This document shows, in pieces, positions 22,181 through 35,206 of a stretch of 64,000 nt of DNA (position 1 is its first letter; every line of letters starts with the position of its first letter). The position numbers and the translations under genes were made by a program. Source of the stretch: Enoplolaimus lenunculus (Eukaryota; Nematoda; Enoplea; Enoplida; Thoracostomopsidae); NCBI GenBank assembly GCA_030248215.1, contig JASANG010003123.1, positions 171,498 through 235,497 on the forward strand, read 5' to 3'. The notes under the pieces were generated by a model, which did no database searches, was not told the DNA's origin, and was given only the letters and a program-made list of their open reading frames with translations.

Positions 22181-22514
22181 AAATATATCTGCCTGTGCAT
22201 ATGTAAAAAGGAGCGCATAAGTGTGCACTCCGGGTATATTTGTGTCCCGGGCAATTGGGACGGCCTTTATAGTAACATGGGCCATACCTATAATGATAGC
22301 TGACAAATTTTTACTTAAATCTTAATAGTGTCATATTCCTAAAGTAATGAGCTTAAAACGAGAAATTGATTGGCATAAAAGCTACAGAAATGGTCCAAAA
22401 CTAGAGCTGGATTGAAAAATAAATAACAGTCCACATTCGAATAGCGAGGGATGTGCTATCTGAAAAAGGTGAAACAATATCAGTCTGCTTTCTCGTTCAG
22501 GTCACTACAATAAC

Positions 22515-22815
22515 TCTTAAGCAGGTTACATAGGAGGTCTGCCTCCGGCTACGGCTCCGGCAGAAAATCGGCTTCCCGCTGCGGCTACGGCCCGATAGAA
22601 TTTTTACTGGAGTTTTCGCAATTTCGGTATTAAAATTTTGCACAATTTTGCAAAATTTATCTGTATAGCGCGTTTTGTTTTACTTTCGTCACAATTTTTA
22701 GAAAAGAATTTCCGAAACTTCGCAAAAGAATTAGCGTATTAAAATCAAACAACTTATTAACAACATATTGCATATATCGGCTAAACTTAACTACTTAAAC
22801 CATCATTTTTACTAC
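22515..22815. repeat. CGGCTC-family (F) element fragment
   Basis: The string GCCTCCGGCTACGGCTCCGGC and its variants are followed by an AT-rich body with TTCGCAATTTCGGTA. These match parts of the F elements at 43321-43690 and 36285-36590. The CAGGG end is not preserved. Confidence 0.5.
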
Positions 22816-22919
22816 ATAAATTCGCATCACGCGTTGATTTAGGGGAAAATATCAGTACACAGTAAATTCCAATGAGTTGATTAATCAATTCAGATTGCGA
22901 TTTGGTTATTTCTAAATTA

Positions 22920-23524
22920 GCGGGGTTCACTTTATAACTGGGGCAGCTTGGAACACGTTTTGTCCAATGACATTGACTTACAAATCACTGATATCAAGCG
23001 ATCATCGTATACAAATAGTAATTTGTTATATGATACTGCGAAACATTTATGCGAATATCATATTATATTCCAAAATTCATATCATATGATGTATGCAGGA
23101 CAATAGAATTTGTGTGCGCTATAAACCAGTAAAGTCGGATAATGCAGCATTAAATGATTTCGAAAGTTGAATTAGCTTCTACGTTTTTGTTTCTCGCTGA
23201 ATTTTCCCCAAAATATATTCCTAAGTACAATTAATTCAAATTTCAAATTTTAATATATATCATATGACATTCTGCAGGACAATAAAGCTAGGTTTACCAC
23301 AACTTTGCAGACATTTTCAAACATATCGTATGATACTCGTAGGCAATATTTGGAATATCATATGATATTGCAGTACAAACAGCAGCTGTCACCTCCGGAT
23401 AGCATATATACAATTCAAATTTTTCGAATCTGATAGCGGATAAACGGTCAGACAAAATGTTACCAGTTATTGTCATAAGGACAAAACGTGTTCCCTGCGG
23501 CCCCAGTTAAAACGTGAACCCCGC
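22920..23524 (+). mobile_element. MITE with 46-bp inverted ends (M1)
   Basis: The left arm starts GCGGGGTTCACTTTATAACT and runs to AACACGTTTTGTCC. The right arm is its inverse, GGACAAAACGTGTTCC through GTGAACCCCGC. The 46-base arms match at about 40 positions. The interior carries several ATATCATATGATAT-type palindromes near both ends. There is no coding frame. The target duplication is unclear. Confidence 0.75.
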
Positions 23525-24867
23525 AAATATCAGTAAACATTAAACTCACTCCGAGTTGAGTTGATTCTCACTCTTTAGTAGAGTTAAATCTGGATGGGTT
23601 GAATAATTAAACTCAGAATGAATTGTTTTAAACTCAAAATTCTGGGTTCTAATAGGTCATCCACGTTAAAATGCACGCATAGATGTAATAAATGTTCCAC
23701 CAACCCCATTTGGAACATCATCAAAATACACATCCTACCTGGCAGCAAGGTACAGTTTCATAGCTTTACTTATAAAGTGTTAATGGTCTAGACTCTGTCG
23801 GAAGGGACTCTAAATAAATACATGTTGCCTGTAGGATATCAGGACATTACGTTAGTACACGCAAACACATTTAAAAAACCACGCTATGAACACATATTCA
23901 CACGCAGTAACAGTCCCGATAATGATGTCAGGACAAGTATATATTTATGCCTAGACAATATTCATTGTGTAAAAGTTCTGACAATGACATATTGACATCT
24001 CAGACAGTGTATAAACAGAGTGGTTATGGACAACGCAGGCACCAAAAAGGGAGTGACGTTTATTACAAATGTGCGTGCATTTTAACGTGGATGACGCATA
24101 ATTGTCTTAACTCAGACTATAGTGATTAAACTTGAAAACGGGAAACGTATATAGAAGAACAAAAGCGCCAAAGATGTTTATTTTTCTGCCAACAATACTG
24201 ATTGAACCTATGCAAGTATTCGCCATGCTTTCTAAATACTATTACCAAAAAATAACGGATGCGCCGGAGTTCCTGAACGCCGTAACAGTAGCAAGCATAT
24301 TGCTAAAAACCTAAGCCTATACCCAAGCCTAAGAATAAGCTTAACCTTACTCTATGGCAGTAACGCAAAAAACGCTCAGTCTCTGATCTGTACATGGGCC
24401 AACGTTGCCTAAGCATAAAGTCTGAATAACAATAAACAAAAATAGTCCAAGGTTCAAGCTAGCAGTTTAGGTGAAGAGCACTGTGCCCAATGGTGGTCCC
24501 ATCGTTGGGCCACCCCGGCCGTGCCCCCCCAACAGCGTCTCGACAAAAATTATATCGAGTGTCAATTGCTGTTATACGCTGTTTATTTCTCTGCTTTAAA
24601 CAAAATAGTATAAGCTGCTTATAATAAGCTCACTCTTATTCCCCCCTTATTTGGGACACTGCAGTATGGGTCAAAAATAAGTTTATTTCCTGTGAAATTT
24701 TGCCCCCCTAAATGCGTAGCTAGTGTGACATCGTGTACGGCCAGTTAGGGAAAGGTTTGATAATTTAGTACCATTTATCAACAAATCATTGGAGTAAGAT
24801 ATTTTCACTAGGAGCTTGGATTGGGGTTTTCGGTTTTCGATTGGGTGAATCAAAATATCTTTTTGTC
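23525..24867. other. Intergenic stretch upstream of the dehydrogenase gene
   Basis: Holds a CCTAAG-type repeat piece at 24300-24360 and a C-rich block with GGGCCACCCCGGCCGTGCC at 24513. No supported exon. Confidence 0.35.
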
Positions 24868-25118
24868 AGTGTAGGTAGGAACCGGGGCTTCAGACCTTAT
24901 AACCTAGCAGCTGAAGAGTGTTAGTGTGGTTTTGAACTAGCGACCTGCGGATTCCGAGGTAAGCGCTCTACCGCATGCGTCTTGTATCCCGCTTCTCCGA
25001 CAACTTTTATCCTAAACTATATCTGTCTCCGTATGCCGCCAGCTAGCATACTACACAATGTACATTGCATGCGTAATCCCTTATGCACCAGGACAAGCAT
25101 GTCTCACATGCTTACACT
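24868..25118 (-). mobile_element. tRNA-derived SINE, family S1 (copy 3)
   Basis: On the minus strand it has the AAGCATGTGAGACATGCTTG leader at the start, then GGCATACGGAGACAGATAT, then a tRNA-like block. In that block CTAGTTCAAAACC is the B-box and GGTAGAGCGCTTACC is the A-box region. The tail is GAAGCCCCGGTTCCTACC. It lies about 300 bp upstream of the acyl-CoA dehydrogenase start. Confidence 0.65.
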
Positions 25119-25423
25119 CTTAAAAATCCAGATTGACTGATAACATATGGACGACTGGATGTTATGAATATTAAGATTACTTTTGGGAGTTTGAATGTAA
25201 ACAATATCAAACAGTTAAGCTTTAAACACCACTGAACAAAGCTAAAAATTCCTATCAAATAATGAAACGTAAATCGTAACCACCACCCAGAACTTAACTG
25301 AGGTACAGGGTTCACCTAGCTTTGATGTTTGGCTCGTGAGTTTGGTTATTTTGGTTTCGAAACTTTTTTATCATTACATATATAAATTTTTTAACAACTG
25401 CAGATTTACACTGTACTTAAGCC

Positions 25424-28400
25424 ATGAATGTTCCTGCGTTACTAAGACTGGTTTCTGGTGTTAAAAATCCAGCAGCGTTAAACAATTTGAGGTTCGTGCT
25501 TTGATTGCAAATCCGTTATTTTTCTTTTTTGCTCATGCAGACCAAAATCCTACCAAAGCAAGGTCTACTGTTACAAATATACCTACGTATGTTTGGATTT
25601 AAAAATTAACGATAGTTGCCCTAGTTTTACGGAAACGCGGACCGTTGGGTGAAAAAAGTGAATTTATTAGGAATATAAACAAATTATACATACAGTGTTA
25701 AGCTGAGTTCCAAAAATAATGTTTCCGGATTTTCTTACGCTGCTCCGAATGGGCGATATTTTATTTCAATATGCTTAGAGTGCAAATTAGAGGGTGCCTC
25801 GTTCCGTTGACCTTAATTGTTGCAGTAACATATACGTATATGTGTGCCTTGTTTTTCTACTTTTTGTTTTAGATGCCTTGCTGCTTCCGCTGCGCCAAAG
25901 GTTCAGAAAGACACTCATACGAAATCTATCGACAAAAAATTTAACGTGAGTTGCTGAAATTTTTTTATTATTTTGTAGTTTGTATACGTATTTAATATAA
26001 CATATTTTACCTTTCGAACATTGATAAAACATGGTTGAGCTAGAGCTGTCGGGACCAAGGTAGGGTTTCAAAGTAATTGATCTTTGCTTAGTTCATTGCA
26101 ATGTCCGATATTTCTAGGTCGATATTCAAACCTATTAGCGGGTGCTTAGGTCTGATTCGCAAGATAAAAGTCGGTTTGTTATTCTGTCAACATGAAATAA
26201 ATTTTTAAGCCATTTGTGACATGTAATCAAATTTCGATGAGCTTATAGCAACAAAAGATGATCGGACTTAGTTTCAGACAAGAAAACGCAGTAGATGTTT
26301 TGGACTGCTTGAATATATACCAAACTAAAAATACATATAATTGCGCGCTTACACAGTTTCATGTCTACTAATGTAACTAGGGCTTAGGTAAGGTTTTTGA
26401 GCTTAACTTCTGGCTAAATCCTCTATGGAGTCAAATGGAAGCTATGCCAGCAAATGAAGCTGGAGTTCAAGGACGAACAACTTCGCTTAATATAATCAGT
26501 GTTGGAAGTTCTGGTGTTTTCGGCCTTGTCTGTAGGACCGCGCGGTTCCGGGACTCTGGCAGCGGGTCCGGGATGCGTCTAACACTGAGCTATTGTCCCT
26601 TGTTACCAAACCTTAATAACATTTTACACAATTGTTTTCTTTAGGAAAATGACTCATTTGGTATGAATTTGTTCCTTGGAAATCCCAAAGTTGATCAAAT
26701 TTTCCCGTTTCCTGAAAGTACGTACACATTGTTTTCATGACTATTTGAAAGTTTACTTAGATAAAATGACTATATAAGAGGGGCTGTGAATTACGAATTA
26801 TGGAATTTAAATGTACTGTATGTATAAAGCTTTTTACAGTTAACCTAGTATGACGAAGTCTAGTATATAACTTTAAAATCCACGTGAAACATTTGTACGG
26901 TTTGAACTACATCAGCTCGGGTATTAGGTTACTGCCCCGAGTTATATGGGTTGTATTTTTATAAACGGCACAAATTCATTTTAGTTCTCACTGAAGAACA
27001 GCATTCAAATCTGGCTATGCTTGTGGGACCGTGTGAGAAATTTTTCCAGGTAAAATTTCTATATTAAGTATTAAAACATAACACATTTTTTACAAGCAAA
27101 CATGGTCTATGTTTTGTTCCTGCTTTGCTTTTGTAATAGAAAAACGTTAGTTATTTGGAAATGCCACCAATTTTCTACATCAAGGTAACGTCGTATAATT
27201 GCTACGTTTATTCATAAACTTTTAGGAAGTTAATGACGCAGCAAAGAACGATACTATGGAAACAATTGACGAACATACTCTTCAAGGTTTAAAAGACCTG
27301 GGTGCGTTTGGCTTGCAGGTATGAATGAGACGTTTTTGTGACTTGCGTCTAGATTGTAACAATTCAAAGAAGCCTAGTAAGCCAGACGCCGAACGAAATG
27401 CGTAACCACACTGGTGATTGAGCGGTTTCCGACGAAATTAGCAGGTTATGACCCACTACTTAAATATGTTAATACCACTTACTTTTCAGCTCCCTTTGTG
27501 ATGCCTGATACGTTAATTAATTAATATTTTATTGTTAGATACATTAAAATCTAGCAGTTACGATGTAAATTTTGATGCCGCAAATCGAATAAGGCTGAAA
27601 AATAACTGCTAATGATTATTATACAGGTTCCAGAAGAATATGGCGGCGTCGGGCTATCCAATACACAGTATGCTCGGTTGGTCGAAATTGTTGGAGCTTA
27701 TGATCTCGGCATAGGTATTGCGTTGGGAGCCCACCAGGTGAGTTTGCGCATGTTGTAATGTTGTTTTCTCGTGATTTGGTGCGGTTGTGCTTTGAAGTGA
27801 AAATGAACAGGACAAAGCGGTGCTCTTTCGTCTGTATTCTGATATTTTGTAATATCAGTTAAATTCAACAATCTCCATTTAGTAACCATGCTGCACTTTT
27901 ATAAGGAAGCTTTTATTTTTAACTCATGAATTAAATTGCATCTTTTAGTCCATCGGATTCAAAGGCATTCTTTTGAGTGGTACTCCAGAGCAGAAAAAGA
28001 AATACTTGCCAAAGTGTGCTAGTGGAGAACATTTTGCAGCGTTTTCGCTAACTGAACCGTCGTCTGGATCTGATGCGAACGTAAGCAACAAGTTTCAGTG
28101 TATGAAAACAATCATTTATTCTGAAATTTCAGACCATTGTAAATGTTTTGCTACAACTAGACCAATACATAGCTGTTATATCTGCTTTGATGTCATTCTG
28201 TTAGCATTATTAAACCCATGTATTTTAGTTGTTTTGCTGGGCACTCAAAATTTTTTATTATATACTCGTGCGTTATCAGGAAACACAATACTTGTCCTAA
28301 CTTGTCATTATGTCCTTAAGTGTAGAATGGTCTGAGGAGTTCATATGCCCATCGAATATTTGAAAAACATCAGTGCACGTTTTTTGTAGTTGTCAGTTTT

Positions 28401-31400
28401 TGTTAACCTGTCTTTGGTGCTTGAAAGTTTTTGTTATATAATATCACTGAAAATACATTGTTACCTACCTGAGTTTTCAACCCGCCACTCACAGAAAATT
28501 GTGTGACATTTGTATTCATAGAGTATTCGTACTCGTGCAGAATTGTCTGCCGACGGCAAGCACTACATTCTGAACGGTTCAAAAATCTGGATTAGCAATG
28601 GTGGAATTGCTGAAATATTTACTGTCTTTTGTCAAACACCAGTGAGGTCAGCAGATGGTGTCATTAAAGACAAAGTTTCTGCATTGATTGTCGAACGTAG
28701 TTTTGGCGGAGTAACAAAGTTAGTTTGTTGGTTCATTTAAGAAAGTTTTGCTGTGGAAAATTTTGCAGACAACACTCTCACAGTTGGCTGAGCTGGTCGA
28801 TGCAATCTTATGTTGTCCTGTTTGAAGTTGTTTCCATGGTTTCGTTTTTTCAGTTTGAATTTATCTTAATATTGTCCAAGTGCGTATATCGGCAAATATT
28901 TCAATTTGTTTTGTTCCAACATTGGAACAAAACGTCGTACCATGTGTTTCAACTACACGCTTTACGTGTGGTGCTACCTTTATTTCGGTCTTAACCTAAT
29001 GCTTCTTTAAACAAGAGAAATAATACGTAGTGGGTTATAAAGTGCCCAGTATACTAAAGAAAAACTTTAGGGTCCGTCGCATTGCCCCGCTAAAAAGTTA
29101 CCTGGTGTACGCATCATATTGCTGAAGTTGCATAGAACAATAATAGTGTTTAACAACAAACGCGTACTTCACATAATTTATACAATGCAGCCAAACTTGC
29201 TTTCAGTGGTCCTCCAGAAAAGAAAATGGGTATTAAAGCTTCAAACACCGCCGAAGTGTATTTCGATAGTGTCAAAGTTCCTGTTGGGAATTTGCTTGGA
29301 AGTGAGTTTGGACTTTGTTGCGTCCAAAGCGGTTTTGATTTCGTGTAAGCTGGAGTGAAGGTTACCTATTTGTAGTTTAACAACTTTTTACACATTTTGC
29401 TTTTGGCTTCTTAATTGAGACCTGCAAGAACGGCTACTGCGTTGAACAGTTTTAACCAGCACCACAAGCAGCTGTTTTATGTTTTTGTTTTGCCTCAAGT
29501 TGTCACCAAGTAACAACTTGCATGCATCATTGTACGTAAATGTGGCAAATACAGCAAGCATTTTGACGTTTCAGAAGAAGGCGAAGGTTTCAAAGTCGCC
29601 ATGAATATTTTAAATAACGGACGATTTGGAATGGGTGCTGCGTTGTCTGGCACAATGCGTTCTTGCATTAAAAAAGCGGTCTGTAACATTAAATTTTGCT
29701 GTGAACTCTTAAACTTTTTGGTTGATAGATTTTCAGGCAGTCATTTTTTGTAGGTCTTTATAAAGGCTAACATCTATAATACTGATATGAGTTTTCGCCA
29801 TTGTTGTCCTAAGTTGATTGTGGCTTTATGCCTCTGCAACTGCTAAATTTCTAACAGATCGTTACAGTTCTTGCGTGACAGGGGCTTATACAAAGGGGTA
29901 CGATGGAAATATGTTCCTTGTCTAAACTTTAAGGGAGACCTTTGGAATAATTTTTTGTGCATCCTAGAAGTAAAATTGTTTTCGCTTGGTATTCTCACTC
30001 ACACAACATTTATATGAGACTTTAGCCGCCCAAAATAAAATTCTGGCTATGGCCCGGCTGAAGAAGCGTAATAATTACGGTTAGAACCTTTTGTTGTAAA
30101 TATTAATAGTGCTTCAGGTTGAACATGCATCGAATCGTGTTCAATTTGGACAAAAACTCGAAACATTCAATGGAATACAGGAAAAAATCGCTGAGATGGC
30201 AATGCGTCATTACATAACTGAAGTAAACAGATTTATGTTACGTTTGTAATAACAAATTTTGCTGAATTGCATGCCTTCAAAGTAGACTTTTGTGCCAATT
30301 AATCTCAAAGATGACCGCTGCGCTTGTACTTTAACACTATAAGTAAAATGTGCACCCTTTTTAATGTGTTTATTTAGAATGTGTATTAGTACTTTTATTT
30401 GATTTGGCAATGGCTGCTGTACTAGGCTCTTATATTGTAATATGGGTTTTATTTGTATTTATAAAACGCTGCTGGGCTTATAAATTCGTTATTTTTTACC
30501 CTTCCCAACAATTGAAGATTTTTTCTGCCGATAAATATTTTAGTCAATGGCGTATGCAATCAGTGCCAATATGGACAAAGGAGCAAAGGAATATCAAATT
30601 GAAGCTGCTATTAGCAAAATTTACGGTTCCGTAAGTTATGTTTTCTGCTTCAAGAATAGTGTTTAATATAGTAAACAAGGAGTCTCGGTCTCGGCAAATC
30701 TCGGTATTTGGCAGGACTCGGTCTCGCGTTTTTGCGGGTCGGTGGTTTAAAACCGCGATTATAATAACTCGAGGATTCAGCGAATGTATCACTGTATTGT
30801 GGAAAAAAGTGATGGCTGGTGAACCAAATTTTTATGTGAAATTATGAAATTTCATAGTAACGCACAAATTACATTCAGATTTTTTGAAAAGACCCAAGAA
30901 GCTATCAAAAAAACTATGAAAACACAAAAAATACGCAAGAAGTATCAGAAATAATTTGTTTTGAAAATTCTAATTTTTTTCGGTAATCACAAAAAATTGC
31001 CTTGGACCGAGACTTTTCTTAGCAGCTCTCGGTCTCGTTGACATATAAAACTTTTGAGTTTGATTTACATTTTTGCATTGCCCATTTGACGAAAATATCT
31101 CTTAAAGAATAGAGGTTGAGCATATACAGCACAATGACGTATGGGGGCGCGCGACAAGTTTAGCGCCACCTGTAACCTCCTTTGTCGATATTTGAATTTA
31201 CACCGCAGGTTCCTAATCTTGTGTTATACTGTTATAAACTTATTACACCAGCATCGTGCAATGTTTCAGGAAGCGGCGTGGTTTGTCTGTGATGAAGCAA
31301 TTCAAATTTTAGGTGGCATGGGTTTCATGAAGGTTCGTATCACAGAAATGTTTTCTTTTGCTAAAATGGTTGCAAACTACAATTGGTTTTAACTATTTAG

Positions 31401-34224
31401 CGTATCGCTGTGATTTAAATTTGCTTAAGATTTGGCTAATATTATTATGTTTTAGAGTCAAGGTTATGTTATATTTTGGTTGAAATCTTTGTTTTATAGG
31501 AATGTGGCCTTGAGCGCGTAATGCGAGATTTGCGCATCTTTCGCATTTTTGAAGGCACAAACGATATATTGAGGTTGTTTATTGCTCTCACAGGAATTCA
31601 GGTATGCCGTCGTTCCTACAGAAGATATTGAATGTAATGCATGTAATAGACACAAGTTTATCATCTCATGACTTGCCTTATTTTGTAAACACCAACAACA
31701 CAACAGCAGTCACATCAAGTTGTATTCTTAATTTCGTGGTTTATTCAGTTTCTTCGTGTGCCAACAGCATATAAACTTATGTGTTTCAAAATGCGGCTGT
31801 AGCCGATGACGTGTTACTTTCGTACAAATGGTTCTGACCGATACCATGTTATTGGATTAATTGTAATCTTTCGTCGATATTGTTTTGCTGTTACAGTATG
31901 CAGGCGGGTATTTACAAGAGACATTGAAAGCGATGAAAAATCCGGCTTCAAACCTCGGTATTGTGGTTGGTGAAGCGAGCAAACGAGTTCGAAGGTGACT
32001 ACTGAAACCTAAGCAAAAGACATTTTTGTTACATGAATTAGTATTGTAACTAGAAGCAGCAAATTTCGTCCGTTTTTGACATGTTAAGACAAACTCCCTT
32101 TTAATGAATGTGGAGTATACGAGCACGGACACAGGCTAGTTGTTGGCCATTAGTTTGTGATATAAAGAACGCTGCGTTAAGTTCGATATAATGCTAGTTA
32201 GCTGCAATACTAAAAGTTAATCTTTCTTGAAAGCAGACTTTTTAAAAAATTACATTACAGATGTTAGGGAGGAAAAGACAATACAAGATATCTTTACACA
32301 GCCTCAGTGTTACTGTGCTTCATTGCAATATTCAGATTTGCTGGATTCACGTCAAACACGTCAATTGTCGATAAAGTTCACCCTGATTTAGCCGAAACTG
32401 CTAAACTGGTAAAAACGTTTTTATTATTTTAGATAAGATTTAATTTTAACTGGTAATTAAAACTTTTAACATCTCAACTTACAGTAAATATCATAAATCC
32501 CGTTTTTTCTAATTATTTTAATAGGGGCCATAATATGCATAAATATAATGTCTAATCTGCATTATTTTAATATGGGCCATAATAATAATAATAATATGCA
32601 TAAATATGACTTTTCAGACATCTCAAAACATTGAACTGTTTGGAGTGTCTGTGGAAGATTTGCTTCGCGAGTACCGCAAAGGAATTATCGGTATGTGCAG
32701 GGCCGGAGCAGCCACCCCCATAACTTTCATTTGGGTGGCCCCACCCATAGATGGGCCACACCCTAATCGGATGAAACAAAATCGCCGAAGTCTTGAAATA
32801 CGTTTAGCTTCTCGGTCGATTCGCTCGCGAGTTTGACACTATCCTACCTTTCCGCGGTTTTTAAATGGCTTTACACACTATACAGGTCTTACAATAACCG
32901 CCAGGTTGCTAAATGCCAACAAATACACTCGCTGGATTACAATTTTGCTTAAGATAAAATAACACTCATGAAACGAAACAATGAAGAAGGTAATAAAAGA
33001 AGTTTTTAAGTGAGGTGTGCCGTGTGCTGTCTCCTCTGGTTGGAGCATACGTATGTGGGTTGTAAAAGGTTCTAACTAAAATTACCTAAAGTATGAGCTG
33101 TTTAGCTACTTTAAGAGAAAATGTCGAAAAAAATTTCGCGCTACGCGCGAAGTTTGCTTCATTTTAAAGATGGTTTCACATTATAGATGTATTGTTTTTG
33201 GAAGTGTGTTCCAGTTCGATAAATTCTGTATCCACAGCTATGCTGGGAACCCCATCCTGAAGTTTGGGGGCCCCACCCCTGTCTGCATCGGCAATGGTTT
33301 GCGGGTTGTTGCAACTTAATATATAATATAAGCATATTCGAAAAAGAAGTTTGTATAATCTTTACAAGATACCCTCAGTACTCTTTAACGTTTCCCGCGC
33401 AACGCACTGCTCTGGTGATACGTTGTCTAATTATGTGGCGAAATAATACTCAATGTGCAATGTTCAGCAATAATTACGTATACTATTTTCAGGCAGTGCA
33501 TTGTTTGTTAAATTAAGTCTCAGTGCTCTAAAAGATTTGTCGTTATTCTATAACCAACTTCCACTAATAATCATATTTTGGAGAATTTTACAGACCAACA
33601 AAGTTTGTTGTCCAGACTTGCAGATGCCGCGATCGATATTTACAGTTTAATGGTTGTTCTGTCTCGTGCGTCACGCTCAATTGAAACAAATTCTCCATCT
33701 GCAAGTCATGAAAAACTTATGGTTGATGTTCTTGGCTATCGGGTGAGTTTGTATAGTTCGAACTTGTTAGAAGCTTTTATATGCGCAGCATAGCGAAGAG
33801 ATGTGCTATGGTGGCGTCCCTTACAGTATTAAACAGCGGACACCATTTTTGAAGCTTGTAATTTCAAATTTAGCGCATCTATAGCGAAATTTATTCAATG
33901 CATTTAAAGTAGTATTGCATTGTCTTTGACCTTTGATTGGCTGCTATGATTTAGACGTTTCGGATTGGCTTTCATAATACTACAATTTCATAGCTATATA
34001 ATACGCTATGTTTCCGAAATGTTAAGCGATTTAATTGAAATTCTTAATATAGAGATGCGCTAGCTTAATGGCAGTATTTACTTCAGCTAACTGAAAGAAT
34101 TCGCCGCAATCTCGGAGATATCAAGTCTAAGCCGCATAAGCGTTCACTGGACGGCATGTACGAAATTGCAAAGGATGTTTTGAAAAACCAAGGACTGGTG
34201 CAGCAGCATCCTTTGGGAATTTGA
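25424..34224 (+). CDS. ACADVL: Very-long-chain acyl-CoA dehydrogenase, mitochondrial (19 exons)
   Basis: Exons: 25424-25491, 25873-25945, 26645-26717, 26985-27049, 27226-27318, 27627-27737, 27949-28080, 28522-28718, 29207-29301, 29575-29678, 30118-30222, 30544-30630, 31270-31332, 31500-31601, 31897-31994, 32336-32408, 32618-32690, 33594-33742, 34087-34224. They sum to 1899 bases in a closed frame (632 aa; human VLCAD is 655). The enzyme does the first, FAD-linked step of long-chain beta-oxidation at the inner mitochondrial membrane. Residues 1-30 form a basic, Ser/Ala-rich presequence with no acidic residue. LTEPSSGSD (about 195) is the acyl-CoA dehydrogenase signature. GGMGF (about 416) and RIFEGTND, with catalytic Glu about 440, follow. 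The C-terminal VLCAD extension is present ([13 protein letters not shown], then LSRASRS). It is closer to VLCAD than ACAD9 by its NPLG/HPLG-like end. A stop codon one codon upstream fixes the start Met. Intron 10 has an unusual donor, GTCTGT. Confidence 0.95.
30660..31060 (+). mobile_element. CGGTCT-family hAT-like element in a dehydrogenase intron
   Basis: GAGTCTCGGTCTCGGCAAATC lies at the left and GACCGAGACTTTTC plus CTCTCGGTCTCG at the right, an inverted arrangement of the same hexamer. The AT-rich body matches the inverse of 16796-16912. It sits in the intron between exons ending at 30630 and starting at 31270. Confidence 0.55.
32698..33281 (+). mobile_element. CAGGGCCGG / CCCCTG-ended element in a dehydrogenase intron
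   Basis: It starts CAGGGCCGGAGCAGCCACC and ends GGGGGCCCCACCCCTG, so both ends begin CAGGG read inwards. It starts only seven bases after exon 17, leaving the donor GTATGTG intact. The end at 240-420 is related. No matching 8-bp duplication was seen, so the borders are tentative. Confidence 0.45.
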
Positions 34225-35206
34225 AGACACATTAATTCCCTTTTTTATCATGACAATTCAATTCAATAACACCGTATTTGCGATATATTATTAACTTGTT
34301 GCTTGTGATACCAAATACTTGGACACTAACAGTGCTATTATTATGTATTTTCTCGGTTCAGTTTTACGACCAAAATGTCTCTATATGGATTTTACAACCA
34401 CGGAATTGATATCGAGTGTAACTGTATTTCTGTTTATATTTGATGTGTTGGTTTGGAAAATTTTGGGCTGCTGCCGTCAAGCCAGCAGAACACTGCCATT
34501 ATGTACAAAATTTTTCTATTACAGATTTTTTATAATACATTGTAATGAGTTTCAAATAATTAAAAAACAACAAGACCATTTTCAGATTGTATGATATTGT
34601 GTGATGGCTTACTGTACACTTTATAATTGCCTTGTTCATTCTATTGTGTATGTTCTACATGCCGATAATTTAAAGTTGGAACACTCGCCAAAAAATTTTT
34701 AGCGTTTGGACGTAATATTTCGCACGTTAACACGAACGCATGAACGTTAAAATTTCAAACAATCTTTTCGGAATAATTTTGTGGTTCTCAGTCTCAAAAC
34801 GTGTTGTGGCTTAAGTATAGCTGTGTGTGCAAGGCAATTTCGTTTTGTGTGAACGATGGCTCATCGTATATTCCATTTTTTTGCGAAAGTGTGTTGTAGA
34901 TATATTTTTATTCGTCAATATGGCTTGTTTGTTTTTGAAATTGAAAACATTGTATTGGTAGTAAACAAAATTTGCGTTTGTTTGCATTTGTGCGATATTG
35001 CTGTAAATATAGCACATAGATAGACTAACAGTAGCAAATCTTGCTGCATAGTTCCTGAAGCCAAGCTATATGCGTCTTTTTGAAGCAATAAAATATAAAG
35101 TATTTTACATGGTCAACGTACAGACTCGAAGTTTATTCAATTGCCCTAGAATGTTTTATTACTTGTTCACTTCTTTCATAAGTGCATGTGTGTTAGTATC
35201 GGCATG
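34225..35206. other. Downstream flank of the dehydrogenase gene
   Basis: AT-rich, with no supported gene. It probably holds the 3' UTR. AATAAA at 35087-35092 is a candidate poly(A) signal but is about 860 bases from the stop codon. A 91-codon open frame (34319-34594) has no recognisable domain and is not called. Confidence 0.4.

Larger units (their letters stand above)
21225..22296 (+). mobile_element. Inverted-repeat element carrying a 9-bp satellite array (I1)
   Basis: The left arm, 21234-21297 (TATGGCCAATGTTACTTTAA, then GTCCCATTTTCCCGGGACAG), is inverted at the right, 22229-22290. About 80% of bases match by eye over about 60 bases. Between the arms lies a 9-bp GGGACAGAT/GGGACAGTT array. 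A partner copy of the right arm plus a decayed array lies at 35765-36265, so this is a dispersed family. No transposase frame is present. The type of transposon is not known. Confidence 0.65.

Noticed and set aside
21176-22303. Long open frames with repeated WDRWDS, MGQLGQ or PSVPTV strings
   Set aside because: They come from the 9-bp unit being a multiple of three. No splice context or domain, and all frames are equally open.
28909-28932. Near-perfect palindrome TTTTGTTCCAAC / ATTGGAACAAAA
   Set aside because: A single 24-bp hairpin in a dehydrogenase intron, with no second copy and no flanking element ends found.
34319-34594. 91-codon frame after the dehydrogenase gene
   Set aside because: It lies in the probable 3' UTR, is AT-rich, and has no domain or splice partner.
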